Shown here: positions 42,518 through 50,958 of the stretch, piece by piece | Layout: every line of letters begins with the position of its first letter | Position numbering within the stretch: the first letter of the stretch is position 1 | DNA from: Pseudomonas sp. P5_109 | GTDB taxonomy: Bacteria > Pseudomonadota > Gammaproteobacteria > Pseudomonadales > Pseudomonadaceae | Reading direction: 5' to 3' | NCBI RefSeq assembly: GCF_034009455.1 | Contig: NZ_CP125380.1 | Coordinates: 6,429,001-6,493,000 of the forward strand | Length of the DNA: 64,000 nt | Translations under genes and position numbers: made by a program | Notes under the pieces: model-generated | Databases searched by the model: none | The model's input: only the letters and a program-made list of their open reading frames with translations | Told to the model about the DNA's origin: nothing

Positions 42518-43462
42518 TTATGCCTGCGCGGTACGTCGGTCTTCTCGCGGACAGCGCTCATACTTCGCCCGGTAACTGCGGGTGAAATACGAGGGCGATT
42601 CAAACCCGCAGGCAATGCTCACCTCCAATACGCTCATGTCGGTCTGGCGCAGCAACTGCCGGGCCTTTTCCAGCCTTAGGCGCAGGTAGAAATTGCTCGG
42701 TGTGTCGTTCAGGTGCAGGCGAAACAGGCGCTCTAGCTGTCGCCGCGTCACCTTGATCGATTCCGCCAATTCCAGCGTGCTCAGCGGTGGTTCGCTGTGC
42801 TGTTCCATCTCGCCGATCACGTGCACCAGCTTCTTGTTGCTGATGCCATAACGGGTGGCGACTTCCATGCGCTGGTGGTCTTTGCGCGGGCGGATGCGGC
42901 CGAGTACGAACTGTTCGCTGACCTGGATCGCCAGTTCCGGGCCGTGGGCCTGGGCGATCAGATCCAGCATTAAATCGATGGAGGCGGTGCCGCCAGCGGA
43001 GGTGATGCGCCGTCGGTCGATCTCGAACAGCTCCTGGGTGACGCTGAGCTGTGGATAGGACTCCTTGAAGGCGTCGATAGCTTCCCAGTGCAGGGTCAGG
43101 CGATGGCCGTCGAGCAAACCCGCCTCGGCGAGAATGAAGCTGCCGGTGTCGATGGCGCCGAGGATCACGCCTTCGTTGTCCAGCCGACGCAACCAGTGTT
43201 CCAGCGCCGGAGTGGCGAACTTCAGCGGCTCGAACCCGGCGACCACCAGCAGTGTCGCGCCTTTCTTTAGCGGCTCCAGAGCCGCATCGGCGTTCACCGA
43301 CATGCCGTTGCTGGCCAGCACCGCCCCGCCATCGGCGCTCAGCACATGCCAGCGATAGAGCTCGCCGCGAAAGCGATTGGCGACCCGCAACGGCTCGATG
43401 GCCGAGATAAATCCGATGGCCGAGAAACCCGGCATCAACAAGAAGTAGAAATCCTGGGACAT
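42518..43462 (-). CDS. cdhR: Carnitine-responsive regulator CdhR (GATase-AraC)
   Basis: A 314-residue regulator with an N-terminal DJ-1/PfpI (GATase1-like) sensing domain (FYFLLMPGFSAIGFISAIEPLRVANRF in two halves; IDTGSFILAEAGLLDGHRLTLHW) and a C-terminal AraC-type double helix-turn-helix (LSTLELAESIKVTRRQLERLFR, and DMSVLEVSIACGFESPSYF). It activates carnitine catabolism in P. aeruginosa (PA5389), and is divergent from caiX here in the same way. Start set at 43462 (MSQDFYFLLM); an upstream extension of 33 codons would run into the operator. No nucleophile Cys is visible at the usual DJ-1 place. Confidence 0.94.
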   Translation of the reverse strand: MSQDFYFLLMPGFSAIGFISAIEPLRVANRFRGELYRWHVLSADGGAVLASNGMSVNADAALEPLKKGATLLVVAGFEPLKFATPALEHWLRRLDNEGVILGAIDTGSFILAEAGLLDGHRLTLHWEAIDAFKESYPQLSVTQELFEIDRRRITSAGGTASIDLMLDLIAQAHGPELAIQVSEQFVLGRIRPRKDHQRMEVATRYGISNKKLVHVIGEMEQHSEPPLSTLELAESIKVTRRQLERLFRLHLNDTPSNFYLRLRLEKARQLLRQTDMSVLEVSIACGFESPSYFTRSYRAKYERCPREDRRTAQA

Positions 43463-43562
43463 GGAGCGCACTCGCTTAGCAGGTAACAAGAGGCCAGGTA
43501 ACGAGAGGGCGGACAGCGTGTGGACGTTGATACGCCACTTGCACGCGGCATTCAAGAGCACA

Positions 43563-43597
43563 GGTCGCTGCAGTGCAAGAGCTGGTCGCCGCAGTGC
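43563..43597 (+). promoter_or_regulatory. Near-perfect 21-bp direct repeat, candidate CdhR operator
   Basis: GGTCGCTGCAGTGC (43563-43576) and GGTCGCCGCAGTGC (43584-43597) differ at one base and repeat with a period of exactly 21 bp. They lie between cdhR and caiX, 91 bp upstream of the caiX start. This is the expected form of an AraC-family operator on a divergent promoter. Confidence 0.65.
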
Positions 43598-43687
43598 GCT
43601 TTCATCGGTGCTTTGCTGCGTAACTTGGCATCACCGGCGCATCAGACACCGGAACTCACAATAAACGAACTGCCGAGGAACCTGAGA

Positions 43688-44632
43688 ATGAAACGACTGA
43701 TCAGCAGCTGTGTTCTTGCACTCAGTGGTACCGCGTTACTGAGCGCCAGTGTCATGGCCGCCGAACCCGCCGCATGCCAGAACGTGCGCATGGGTGTAGT
43801 GAACTGGACCGACGTGATCGCCACCAGCGCCATGACCCAGGTATTGCTCGATGGCCTCGGCTATAGCACCAAACAAACCAGCGCCTCCCAGCAAATCATC
43901 TTCGCCGGGATCCGCGACCAGCGTCTGGACATGTTCCTCGGCTACTGGAACCCGCTGATGACCCAGACCATCACCCCGTTCGTCGATGCCAAACAGGTCA
44001 AGGTGCTTGAAGCGCCAAGCCTGCAGGACGCCCGCGCGACCCTCGCCGTGCCGACCTACCTCGCCGACAAGGGCCTGAAAACCTTCGCCGACATCGCCAA
44101 ATTCGAAAAAGAACTGGGCGGCAAGATCTACGGCATCGAGCCTGGCTCGGGCGCCAACACCCAGATCAAGGCGATGATTTCCAAGAATCAGTTCGGCCTC
44201 GGCAAGTTCCAGCTGGTCGAGTCCAGCGAAGCCGGCATGCTCGCCGCGGTTGATCGCGCCGTACGTCGCAACGAAGCCGTGGTGTTCTTCGGCTGGGCGC
44301 CGCACCCGATGAACGTCAACGTGAAAATGACCTACCTCACCGGCAGTGAAAACGCCCTGGGGCCAGACGAAGGCAAGGCCACCGTGTGGACCGTCACCGC
44401 ACCGACCTACGCCGAACAATGCCCGAATATCGGTCGCTTGCTGAGCAACCTGACATTCACCGCCGAAGACGAGAGTCGGATGATGCAGCCACTGCTGGAT
44501 CACAAGGACGCCTTCGAGTCGGCCAAGCAATGGCTCAAGGATCACCCGCAGGACAAAAAACGCTGGCTTGAAGGCGTCACCACCTTCGATGGCAAACCGG
44601 CCGCTGAAAACCTGCAGCTGACCAGTAAATAA
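43688..44632 (+). CDS. caiX: Carnitine-binding protein CaiX
   Basis: A 314-residue periplasmic substrate-binding protein of the ProX/OpuAC family. Signal peptide [24 protein letters not shown]. Binding-site aromatic residues are expected in [24 protein letters not shown], and [10 protein letters not shown]. No permease or ATPase is encoded with it; in P. aeruginosa CaiX uses the CbcWV core, which is encoded at 53.8-55.8 kb here. It is the first gene of the carnitine operon and followed by a stem-loop that may limit downstream transcript. Confidence 0.93.
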   Translation: MKRLISSCVLALSGTALLSASVMAAEPAACQNVRMGVVNWTDVIATSAMTQVLLDGLGYSTKQTSASQQIIFAGIRDQRLDMFLGYWNPLMTQTITPFVDAKQVKVLEAPSLQDARATLAVPTYLADKGLKTFADIAKFEKELGGKIYGIEPGSGANTQIKAMISKNQFGLGKFQLVESSEAGMLAAVDRAVRRNEAVVFFGWAPHPMNVNVKMTYLTGSENALGPDEGKATVWTVTAPTYAEQCPNIGRLLSNLTFTAEDESRMMQPLLDHKDAFESAKQWLKDHPQDKKRWLEGVTTFDGKPAAENLQLTSK

Positions 44633-44652
44633 ACCCGAACGAACCACCGCCT

Positions 44653-44672
44653 CGCAGCCCCAACGGGCTGCG
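44653..44672 (+). terminator. Intercistronic stem-loop after caiX
   Basis: CGCAGCCC / GGGCTGCG forms a perfect eight-base stem with a CAAC loop, 21 bp past the caiX stop, without a T-run. It probably stabilises the caiX mRNA or attenuates cdhC rather than ending transcription. Confidence 0.6.
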
Positions 44673-44727
44673 AACGGGACCACCACGCCTGGCCAAAACC
44701 AAAAACTCGCCTGTAAGGAACCGCCCC

Positions 44728-45615
44728 ATGAACCACGACGTCATCATCACCTGCGCACTCACCGGTGCTGGCGACACGACCGCCAGAAGCCCACACGTGC
44801 CGGTCACCCCGAAACAGATCGCGGCCGCCGCCGTGGAAGCCGCCAAGGCCGGCGCCACCGTGGTTCACTGCCATGTGCGTGACCCGCAAACCGGCAAGTT
44901 CAGCCGTGACGTGGCGCTGTACCGCGAAGTGATGGAGCGCGTCCGCGAGGCGGACGTGGACATCATCGTCAACCTCACCGCCGGCATGGGCGGCGACCTG
45001 GAGATCGGCTCCGGCGAGAACCCGATGGAGTTCGGCCCGAATACCGACCTGGTCGGCCCGTTGACCCGCCTGGCCCACGTCGAAGAACTGCTGCCGGAAA
45101 TCTGCACCCTCGACTGCGGCACCCTGAACTTCGGCGACGGCGACACCATTTACGTGTCCACCCCGGCGCAGCTGCGCGCTGGCGCCAAACGCATTCAAGA
45201 GCTGGGCGTTAAAGCCGAGCTGGAAATTTTCGACACCGGCCACCTGTGGTTCGCCAAGCAGATGATCAAGGAAGGCCTGCTCGACAACCCACTGTTCCAA
45301 CTGTGCCTGGGCATCCCGTGGGGCGCTCCGGCGGACACCACCACCATGAAAGCCATGGTCGACAACCTGCCCGCCGACGCGGTCTGGGCCGGCTTCGGTA
45401 TCGGTCGCATGCAGATGCCGATGGCGGCGCAAGCGGTGCTGCTCGGCGGCAACGTGCGGGTCGGGCTGGAAGACAACCTGTGGCTGGACAAGGGCGTGCT
45501 GGCGACCAACGGCCAACTGGTCGAGCGCGCCGGCGAAATCCTCAGCCGCCTCGGTGCCCGCGTTCTAACGCCGGCTGAAGGCCGGGCAAAAATGGGCCTG
45601 ACCAAGCGCGGTTAA
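44728..45615 (+). CDS. cdhC: 3-dehydrocarnitine cleavage enzyme CdhC (BKACE)
   Basis: A 295-residue beta-keto acid cleavage enzyme. Zinc ligands are in [13 protein letters not shown] (HxH), and the acidic/basic residues of the active site in [19 protein letters not shown] and [15 protein letters not shown]. In carnitine catabolism it converts 3-dehydrocarnitine plus acetyl-CoA to betainyl-CoA and acetoacetate. Gene order caiX-cdhC-cdhA-cdhB is that of PA5388-PA5385, which supports this substrate over other BKACE substrates. Confidence 0.92.
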   Translation: MNHDVIITCALTGAGDTTARSPHVPVTPKQIAAAAVEAAKAGATVVHCHVRDPQTGKFSRDVALYREVMERVREADVDIIVNLTAGMGGDLEIGSGENPMEFGPNTDLVGPLTRLAHVEELLPEICTLDCGTLNFGDGDTIYVSTPAQLRAGAKRIQELGVKAELEIFDTGHLWFAKQMIKEGLLDNPLFQLCLGIPWGAPADTTTMKAMVDNLPADAVWAGFGIGRMQMPMAAQAVLLGGNVRVGLEDNLWLDKGVLATNGQLVERAGEILSRLGARVLTPAEGRAKMGLTKRG

Positions 45616-45631
45616 TCCTCCCAAACACAAC

Positions 45632-45760
45632 CTTGTAGGAGCCGGCTTTTGTGGCGAGGGGGCTTGCCCCCGTTGGGTCGCGAAGCGGCCCTAAAAGCTT
45701 TACGACTGCTTCGCAGCCGAACGGGGGCAAGCCCCCTCGCCACAGAGCCGGCTCCTACAA
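45632..45760. repeat. Nested REP pairs between cdhC and cdhA
   Basis: A TGTAGGAGCCGGCTT-type pair (outer arms TTGTAGGAGCCGGCTT and AGCCGGCTCCTACAA) encloses a complete TGTGGCGAGGGGGC-type pair (from about 45650 to 45744). One REPIN appears to have been inserted inside another. Confidence 0.85.
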
Positions 45761-45788
45761 CGATCACCGAACTCTTCAGGAAGTCACC

Positions 45789-46754
45789 ATGAGCTTTATC
45801 ACCGAAATCAAAACCTTCGCAGCGCTGGGCAGCGGTGTCATCGGCAGCGGTTGGGTATCCCGCGCCCTCGCCCATGGTCTGGATGTAGTGGCCTGGGACC
45901 CAGCTCCCGGCGCTGAAGCCGCCTTGCGCAAACGCGTCGCCAATGCCTGGGGCGCGCTGGAGAAACAAGGCCTGGCGCCGGGCGCATCACAGGATCGCCT
46001 GCGCTTTGTCGCGACCATCGAGGAGTGCGTGCGCGACGCCGACTTCATCCAGGAAAGCGCCCCGGAACGCCTTGAGCTGAAGCTGGACCTGCACAGCAAA
46101 ATCAGCGCAGCGGCCAAGCCCAACGCCTTGATCGGTTCCAGCACCTCCGGCCTGTTGCCGAGCGAGTTCTACGAAAGCGCCACACACCCGGAGCGCTGCG
46201 TAGTCGGCCACCCGTTCAACCCGGTTTACCTGCTACCCCTGGTGGAAGTGGTCGGCGGCAAAAACACCGCCCCTGAAGCCGTGCAAGCGGCAATGAAGGT
46301 CTATGAATCCCTGGGCATGCGCCCGCTGCACGTGCGCAAGGAAGTACCGGGCTTCATCGCCGACCGTCTGCTCGAGGCGCTGTGGCGTGAGGCCCTGCAC
46401 CTGGTCAACGACGGTGTGGCGACCACCGGCGAAATCGACGATGCAATCCGCTTTGGCGCGGGCTTGCGCTGGTCGTTCATGGGCACCTTCCTGACCTACA
46501 CCCTGGCCGGTGGCGATGCCGGCATGCGCCACTTCATGGCACAGTTCGGCCCGGCGTTGCAATTGCCATGGACCTACCTGCCGGCGCCGGAACTGACCGA
46601 CAAGCTGATCGACGACGTGGTCGACGGCACCAGCGATCAACTGGGCAAACACAGCATTTCGGCGCTGGAGCGCTATCGTGATGACTGCCTGCTGGCGGTA
46701 CTGGAGGCGGTGAAGACCACCAAAGAGAAGCATGGGATGGCCTTCAGCGAGTAA
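45789..46754 (+). CDS. cdhA: L-carnitine dehydrogenase CdhA
   Basis: A 321-residue 3-hydroxyacyl-CoA-dehydrogenase-like enzyme that oxidises L-carnitine to 3-dehydrocarnitine with NAD. The Rossmann motif is [21 protein letters not shown], the catalytic region [16 protein letters not shown] and [21 protein letters not shown]. Start at 45789 behind AGGAAGT; upstream in-frame codons come from the REP pair. The C-terminal domain covers residues 185-310. Matches PA5386 in position and length. Confidence 0.94.
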   Translation: MSFITEIKTFAALGSGVIGSGWVSRALAHGLDVVAWDPAPGAEAALRKRVANAWGALEKQGLAPGASQDRLRFVATIEECVRDADFIQESAPERLELKLDLHSKISAAAKPNALIGSSTSGLLPSEFYESATHPERCVVGHPFNPVYLLPLVEVVGGKNTAPEAVQAAMKVYESLGMRPLHVRKEVPGFIADRLLEALWREALHLVNDGVATTGEIDDAIRFGAGLRWSFMGTFLTYTLAGGDAGMRHFMAQFGPALQLPWTYLPAPELTDKLIDDVVDGTSDQLGKHSISALERYRDDCLLAVLEAVKTTKEKHGMAFSE

Positions 46755-46788
46755 GCCTTATGTTATGAGGCCAGCAGTACCGGCCTCT

Positions 46789-46881
46789 TCGCGAGCAAGC
46801 CCGCTCCCACAGGGGATCTGCTGAGTGACCTAGATTGTATTCACACTGCAAATCACTGTGGGAGCGGGCTTGCCCGCGAAG
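46789..46881. repeat. REP pair between cdhA and cdhB
   Basis: Arms TTCGCGAGCAAGCCCGCTCC (46789) and GGAGCGGGCTTGCCCGCGAA (to 46881), inverted and spaced about 50 bp apart. Confidence 0.88.
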
Positions 46882-46919
46882 ACGGCAGCCCAGTCACCAT
46901 CAATGTCGGAACTAACATC

Positions 46920-47396
46920 ATGCCCACCCTCACCACCTACCAAACCACCATCATCCCCGACTGGGTCGACTACAACGGCCACCTGCGCGACGCCTTCTAC
47001 CTGCTGATCTTCAGCTACGCCACCGACGCCCTGATGGATCGCCTGGGCCTGGACAGCAACAGCCGCGAAGCCAGTGGCAACTCGCTGTTCACCCTCGAAC
47101 TGCACCTGAACTACCTGCACGAAGTGAAGCTCGACGCCCAGGTCGAGGTACACACCCAAATCATTGCCCACGACGGCAAGCGCGTGCACCTCTATCACAG
47201 CCTGCATCTGGTCGGTGATGACAAGGAACTCGCCGGCAATGAGCAGATGCTGCTGCACGTGGACCTCGCCGGGCCGCGCTCGGCACCGTTCAGCGAACAG
47301 TCCTTGACCCGGCTGCAAGCCATCGTCGCCGAACAGGTAGACCTACCAACACCCGAGTACATAGGCCGAGTGATCGCATTACCCTCCAAAAAATAA
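46920..47396 (+). CDS. cdhB: Betainyl-CoA thioesterase CdhB
   Basis: A 158-residue hotdog-fold thioesterase. The core pattern is VDYNGHLRDAFYLLIFSYATDALM, with catalytic Asp in the DYNGH loop, as in 4HBT enzymes. It would hydrolyse betainyl-CoA to glycine betaine, the end of the carnitine-to-betaine route. It starts after a REP-containing gap but the next gene follows by 13 bp, so it is coupled to the gamma-butyrobetaine hydroxylase. Confidence 0.92.
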   Translation: MPTLTTYQTTIIPDWVDYNGHLRDAFYLLIFSYATDALMDRLGLDSNSREASGNSLFTLELHLNYLHEVKLDAQVEVHTQIIAHDGKRVHLYHSLHLVGDDKELAGNEQMLLHVDLAGPRSAPFSEQSLTRLQAIVAEQVDLPTPEYIGRVIALPSKK

Positions 47397-47409
47397 CAAG
47401 GAGATCGCC

Positions 47410-48573
47410 ATGAACACCGCTGCTGCATTTGCCGACTTTCGTACCTATCCGTTAATCAGCGCGCTGACTGGCGTGCAGACTCTGGCGGACCGTGTTCTGG
47501 TGAAGTGGGCCGACGATCGCGTCAGCCCTTTCCACCATCAATGGCTGCGGGACAATTGCCCGTGCCCGCAATGCGTCTACACCGTGACCCGCGAACAAGT
47601 GCTGGAAATCGTCGATGTGGCTCAGGATCTGATGCCTGACGCCGTACACATCGACACGCAAGGCTGCCTGTCGGTGGACTGGCAGGACGGCCACGCCAGC
47701 CGCTTCGATCCCGGCTGGCTGCGCGCCCATGCCTATGACGACGAATCCCGCGCCGAGCGCCAGGCACGCAAGCCAAAAGCCAGGCTTTGGCACAGCGACT
47801 TGCAGTTGCCGGTGTTCGAGTATCAGGCGCTGATGACCGATAACGACGCTCTGTTGCAATGGCTGCTGGCGGTACGCGATGTCGGGCTGACCCAAGTCCG
47901 CGGCGTGCCCACCGAGCCCGGCTCGTTGAAGCTGATCGCGCAGCGTATTTCCTTCATCCGCGAGAGCAACTTCGGCGTGCTGTTCAACGTGCAATCCAAG
48001 GCCGACGCCGACAGCAACGCCTACACCGCGTTCAACCTGCCGCTGCACAGCGATTTGCCGACTCGGGAGTTGCAACCGGGGCTGCAGTTCCTGCATTGCC
48101 TGGTCAATGACGCCGAGGGTGGCGAGAGCATTTTTGTCGATGGTTTCGCCATTGCCGACGCCTTGCGCCGGGAAGACCCAGAATCCTTCAAGAGCCTCTG
48201 CGAAATCCCCGTGGAGTTTCGCAACAAGGACCGTCACAGTGACTACCGCTGTCTCGCGCCGATCATTGCCCTGGATGCGTTGGGGAGTGTGTCGGAAATC
48301 CGCATGGCGAACTTTCTGCGCGGGCCGTTCGATGCTTCGGTAGAGCAGATGCCCAGGCTGTACCAGGCCTACCGGCGCTTCATCGCGATGACCCGCGAAC
48401 CCCGCTTCCGCCTGATGCAGCGACTCAATCCCGGTGAGCTGTGGTGCTTCGACAACCGCCGCACCCTGCACGCCCGCAACGCCTTCGACCCCACCACCGG
48501 CGCCCGGCATTTCCAGGGCTGCTATGTCGACCGGGATGAGTTGCTGTCGCGGATTCTGGTGTTGCAACGCTAG
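47410..48573 (+). CDS. Gamma-butyrobetaine hydroxylase
   Basis: A 387-residue 2-oxoglutarate- and iron-dependent dioxygenase that hydroxylates gamma-butyrobetaine to L-carnitine. The N-terminal zinc-binding domain has WLRDNCPCPQCVYTVTREQ. The catalytic TauD-like domain has the iron facial triad in FNLPLHSDLPTRE (His-x-Asp) and NRRTLHARNAF (His). The 2OG-binding Arg lies near GARHFQGCYVDRDEL. It extends the carnitine operon to allow growth on gamma-butyrobetaine, feeding directly into CdhA. Confidence 0.94.
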   Translation: MNTAAAFADFRTYPLISALTGVQTLADRVLVKWADDRVSPFHHQWLRDNCPCPQCVYTVTREQVLEIVDVAQDLMPDAVHIDTQGCLSVDWQDGHASRFDPGWLRAHAYDDESRAERQARKPKARLWHSDLQLPVFEYQALMTDNDALLQWLLAVRDVGLTQVRGVPTEPGSLKLIAQRISFIRESNFGVLFNVQSKADADSNAYTAFNLPLHSDLPTRELQPGLQFLHCLVNDAEGGESIFVDGFAIADALRREDPESFKSLCEIPVEFRNKDRHSDYRCLAPIIALDALGSVSEIRMANFLRGPFDASVEQMPRLYQAYRRFIAMTREPRFRLMQRLNPGELWCFDNRRTLHARNAFDPTTGARHFQGCYVDRDELLSRILVLQR

Positions 48574-48589
48574 ACCGCGTAATCGTTCT

Positions 48590-48673
48590 TCGCGAGCAAG
48601 CCCGCTCCCCCATTCAACCGCATTCCCCCTGAAGGAACTCGGTCGAATGTGGGAGCGGGCTTGCTCGCGAAGG
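48590..48673. repeat. REP pair downstream of gamma-butyrobetaine hydroxylase gene
   Basis: Arms TTCGCGAGCAAGCCCGCTCC (48590) and GGGAGCGGGCTTGCTCGCGA (to 48671) begin 17 bp after the stop codon. Confidence 0.88.
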
Positions 48674-48712
48674 CGGTATATCAATCAACACAAAACCCAC
48701 TGAATCACAGAC

Positions 48713-48749
48713 AAAAAAAGCCCCGATCAAGCCGTGACAGGATCGAGGC
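48713..48749 (-). terminator. Orphan minus-strand intrinsic terminator
   Basis: Read on the minus strand, GCCTCGATC pairs with GATCGGGGC (one G-T pair) across a 12-base loop and is followed by seven T residues. No annotated minus-strand gene ends here: gbdR ends 570 bp away at 49323. It may end a long gbdR 3' UTR or an unannotated small RNA from 48750-48950. Confidence 0.7.
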
Positions 48750-48959
48750 AGAGGGTACTGTTGAGGAGCTGCCGTGCGAGGGTGACCAAACCTTCGTGAA
48801 GCGAGCTGAGTCCAGTGTGCCCCCTCCTCAGGCCGGCAAGTTGCCCGAAAACGACCTGTTCATAGCCAATGCTGCCATTGCGACAAATCGCCCTTGCCGA
48901 CACCCGGCACCCCCACCAGAATCGAACCACGACCCCGTTCCCTGAAGAAGGATTGCGTC

Positions 48960-49226
48960 ATGATGCACGCCGATTTGATAGACCAGGAAGACCTGTTGGG
49001 CCAGCTCAAGTCGTTGGGATTCGAAGTGCCCACCGGCGCCACCGCCGAGCAGGCCTGCGAGTGTGCGGTACGGGGATTGAACGATGTGCGGGCAATGACC
49101 CTGCGCACCATGGTCAAGCAGATGTACACCAGCAGCGCGACCATCCTGCCGGCGGTGCGCCAGGCGATCGACAAGCAGTTGTTGCCGGCGTTGGCTGAGT
49201 ATCAGCAGAGCCACACAGGCCGATAA
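48960..49226 (+). CDS. Small conserved-looking protein of unknown function
   Basis: An 88-residue protein, mostly helical (MMHADLIDQEDLLGQLKSLG, LNDVRAMTLRTMVKQMYTSS, AVRQAIDKQLLPALAEYQQS). It has one Cys pair (ACECAV). No signal or membrane segment is visible. Start at 48960 behind AAGAAGGATT. It lies between the carnitine operon and gbdR in the place where P. aeruginosa has small hypothetical genes, so it may be linked to betaine metabolism, but no motif supports a function. Confidence 0.7.
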   Translation: MMHADLIDQEDLLGQLKSLGFEVPTGATAEQACECAVRGLNDVRAMTLRTMVKQMYTSSATILPAVRQAIDKQLLPALAEYQQSHTGR

Positions 49227-49232
49227 AAAGCC

Positions 49233-49308
49233 TTCGCGAGCAAGCCCGCTCCCACATTGGTTCTGTGAACGACACAGATCAAATGTGGGAGCGGGCTTGC
49301 TCGCGAAT
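49233..49308. repeat. REP pair between the 88-aa gene and gbdR
   Basis: Arms TTCGCGAGCAAGCCCGCTCC (49233) and GGGAGCGGGCTTGCTCGCGA (to 49307) lie between two convergent stop codons. Confidence 0.9.
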
Positions 49309-49322
49309 GAAAACGCCTCGGA

Positions 49323-50426
49323 CTAGAGCCTTACACTGGCAAACGTCGACTCATTACGCGCCTGGCTCAACGCCGACAACGGCCCGGACAACGGCGACAG
49401 CACCAGTGCTTGCGGCAGCGGCATCATCGCCACTTGCTGGGTGGTGTTGGAGCCTACGCGCTCGTCACGCGGCGGAATGCCGAAGTATTCGCGGTAGCAC
49501 TTGGAGAAGTGCGGCGTGGACACGAAACCGCACACCGACGCCACTTCGATGATCGACATCGGCGTTTGCTTGAGCAGCTGGCGCGCGCGGATCAGGCGCA
49601 GCTTGAGGTAGTAACGCGACGGCGAGCAGTGCAGGTATTTCTGGAACAGGCGTTCGAGCTGACGACGGGACACCGCGACATACACCGCCAGTTCGTCGAG
49701 GTCGATTGGCTCTTCGAGGTTGGCTTCCATCAGCGCAACGATTTCCTGCAGTTTCGGCTGGTTGGTGCCGAGCATGTGCTTGAGCGGCACACGCTGGTGA
49801 TCCTGCTCGTTGCGGATGCGCTCGTAGACGAACATTTCCGAAATCGCCGCCGACAGCTCACGACCGTGATCTCGGCTGATCAAGTGCAGCATCATGTCCA
49901 GCGGCGCGGTGCCGCCGGAGCTGGTGAACCGGTTACGGTCGAGGGTGAACAGACGGGTGCTCATCGCTACCCGGGGGAAAGCTTCCTGCATCGCCGCCAG
50001 GCATTCCCAGTGCACGCTGCAATCGAAACCGTCGAGCAGGCCGGCGCAGGCCAGGGCCCAGCTGCCGGTGCAGACCGCGCCGAGACGGCGCGACTGGCGG
50101 GCCTGGCTTTGCAGCCACGACACGTGTTCGCGGGTAACAGTACGCTGGATGCCAATACCGCCGCAGACGATGACAGTGTCCATTGGCGGGGCTTTGTGCA
50201 TGGAGGCGTCAGGGGTGATTTGCAGGCCGTCACTGGCCCAGACCTGGCCGCCATCGACGGTGAGGGTGGTCCAGCGATACAGCTCGCGACCGGACAACTG
50301 GTTGGCCATGCGCAGGGGTTCCACTGCGGAAGCCAGAGAAATCAGCGTGAAATTGTCCAGCAGCAGAAAGCCGATGGATTGAGGCGCACGGTTCTGGGGT
50401 TGGGCCCCGGAGTTGAACGTCGTCAT
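49323..50426 (-). CDS. gbdR: Glycine betaine/dimethylglycine-responsive regulator GbdR
   Basis: A 367-residue GATase1-AraC regulator. The sensing domain (GFLLLDNFTLISLASAVEPLR, GAVCTGSWALACAGLLDG) contains a Cys in the nucleophile-elbow position. The AraC domain has two helix-turn-helix units (DLDELAVYVAVSRRQLERLF, SIIEVASVCGFVSTPHFSKC). GbdR of P. aeruginosa (PA5380) activates gbcAB, dgc, sox, sdaB, cbc and plc genes when betaine or dimethylglycine is present. A C-terminal tail of about 45 residues (ALVLSPLSGPLSALSQ) is disordered. Confidence 0.95.
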   Translation of the reverse strand: MTTFNSGAQPQNRAPQSIGFLLLDNFTLISLASAVEPLRMANQLSGRELYRWTTLTVDGGQVWASDGLQITPDASMHKAPPMDTVIVCGGIGIQRTVTREHVSWLQSQARQSRRLGAVCTGSWALACAGLLDGFDCSVHWECLAAMQEAFPRVAMSTRLFTLDRNRFTSSGGTAPLDMMLHLISRDHGRELSAAISEMFVYERIRNEQDHQRVPLKHMLGTNQPKLQEIVALMEANLEEPIDLDELAVYVAVSRRQLERLFQKYLHCSPSRYYLKLRLIRARQLLKQTPMSIIEVASVCGFVSTPHFSKCYREYFGIPPRDERVGSNTTQQVAMMPLPQALVLSPLSGPLSALSQARNESTFASVRL

Positions 50427-50852
50427 CGCGGTATCTCCTCACACAAAGCGGGTGATGGCCTCAGGCGGAGGCTCTTTTTATTGCCATCGTTCTCGCGTGG
50501 GAGACGGGCTTTGTAATGACAGAGCAATTGCCATGCCTAAATTTGAATGCGCGTTCAATAACTCCTAAAAACGACGTCGGAATGTGTCTATATATGTCTT
50601 GCAAGGCGTGGGGATTTAAATGGCCATCAGGACTGGCAAGCACCCCGGCCCACACGCTGTGAGCAATTCGGTAGCACTTGTGGGAACAGGGCTGCGAGCC
50701 GCTGTAAAAGAGTGTCACCGCAGGCACGGGTGACGGGCGGTCGAGGGCTTGAAAGACGCCGACGGCTGGCAAGACGATTTATCTGAGAGCGACGCGCCAA
50801 AAGGTGGCGCGTTTTCGAGCAGGTGTTCACTTAGCGCGCAGTTTTGACTGGT
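50427..50852. other. Gene-free stretch upstream of gbdR
   Basis: This roughly 425-bp stretch (532 bp with the following REP) has no convincing open frame. It should hold the gbdR promoter. A plus-strand stem-loop with a short T-run lies at 50793-50815 and is listed separately; no protein gene reads towards it, so a small plus-strand RNA is possible. Confidence 0.6.
50793..50815 (+). terminator. Orphan plus-strand terminator-like hairpin
   Basis: CGCGCCA pairs with TGGCGCG across a five-base loop and is followed by TTTT. It lies on the strand opposite to gbdR and sdaB, so it does not end a known gene. Confidence 0.5.
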
Positions 50853-50950
50853 CTGTGGCGAGGGGGCTTGCCCCCGTTGGGTCGCGAAGCGGCCCTAAGA
50901 TTTTTACGACTGCTTCGCAGCCGAACGGGGGCAAGCCCCCTCGCCACAGG
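50853..50950. repeat. REP pair, TGTGGCGAGGGGGC type
   Basis: Arms CTGTGGCGAGGGGGCTTGCC (50853) and GGCAAGCCCCCTCGCCACAG (to 50949), with an inner GTCGCGAAGCGGC / GCTTCGCAGC spacer, next to the sdaB stop. Confidence 0.9.
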
Positions 50951-50958
50951 GTTCGGTC

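Noticed and set aside
50461..50772. A 103-codon minus-strand open frame upstream of gbdR
   Set aside because: No recognisable family and irregular composition; it overlaps the probable gbdR promoter.
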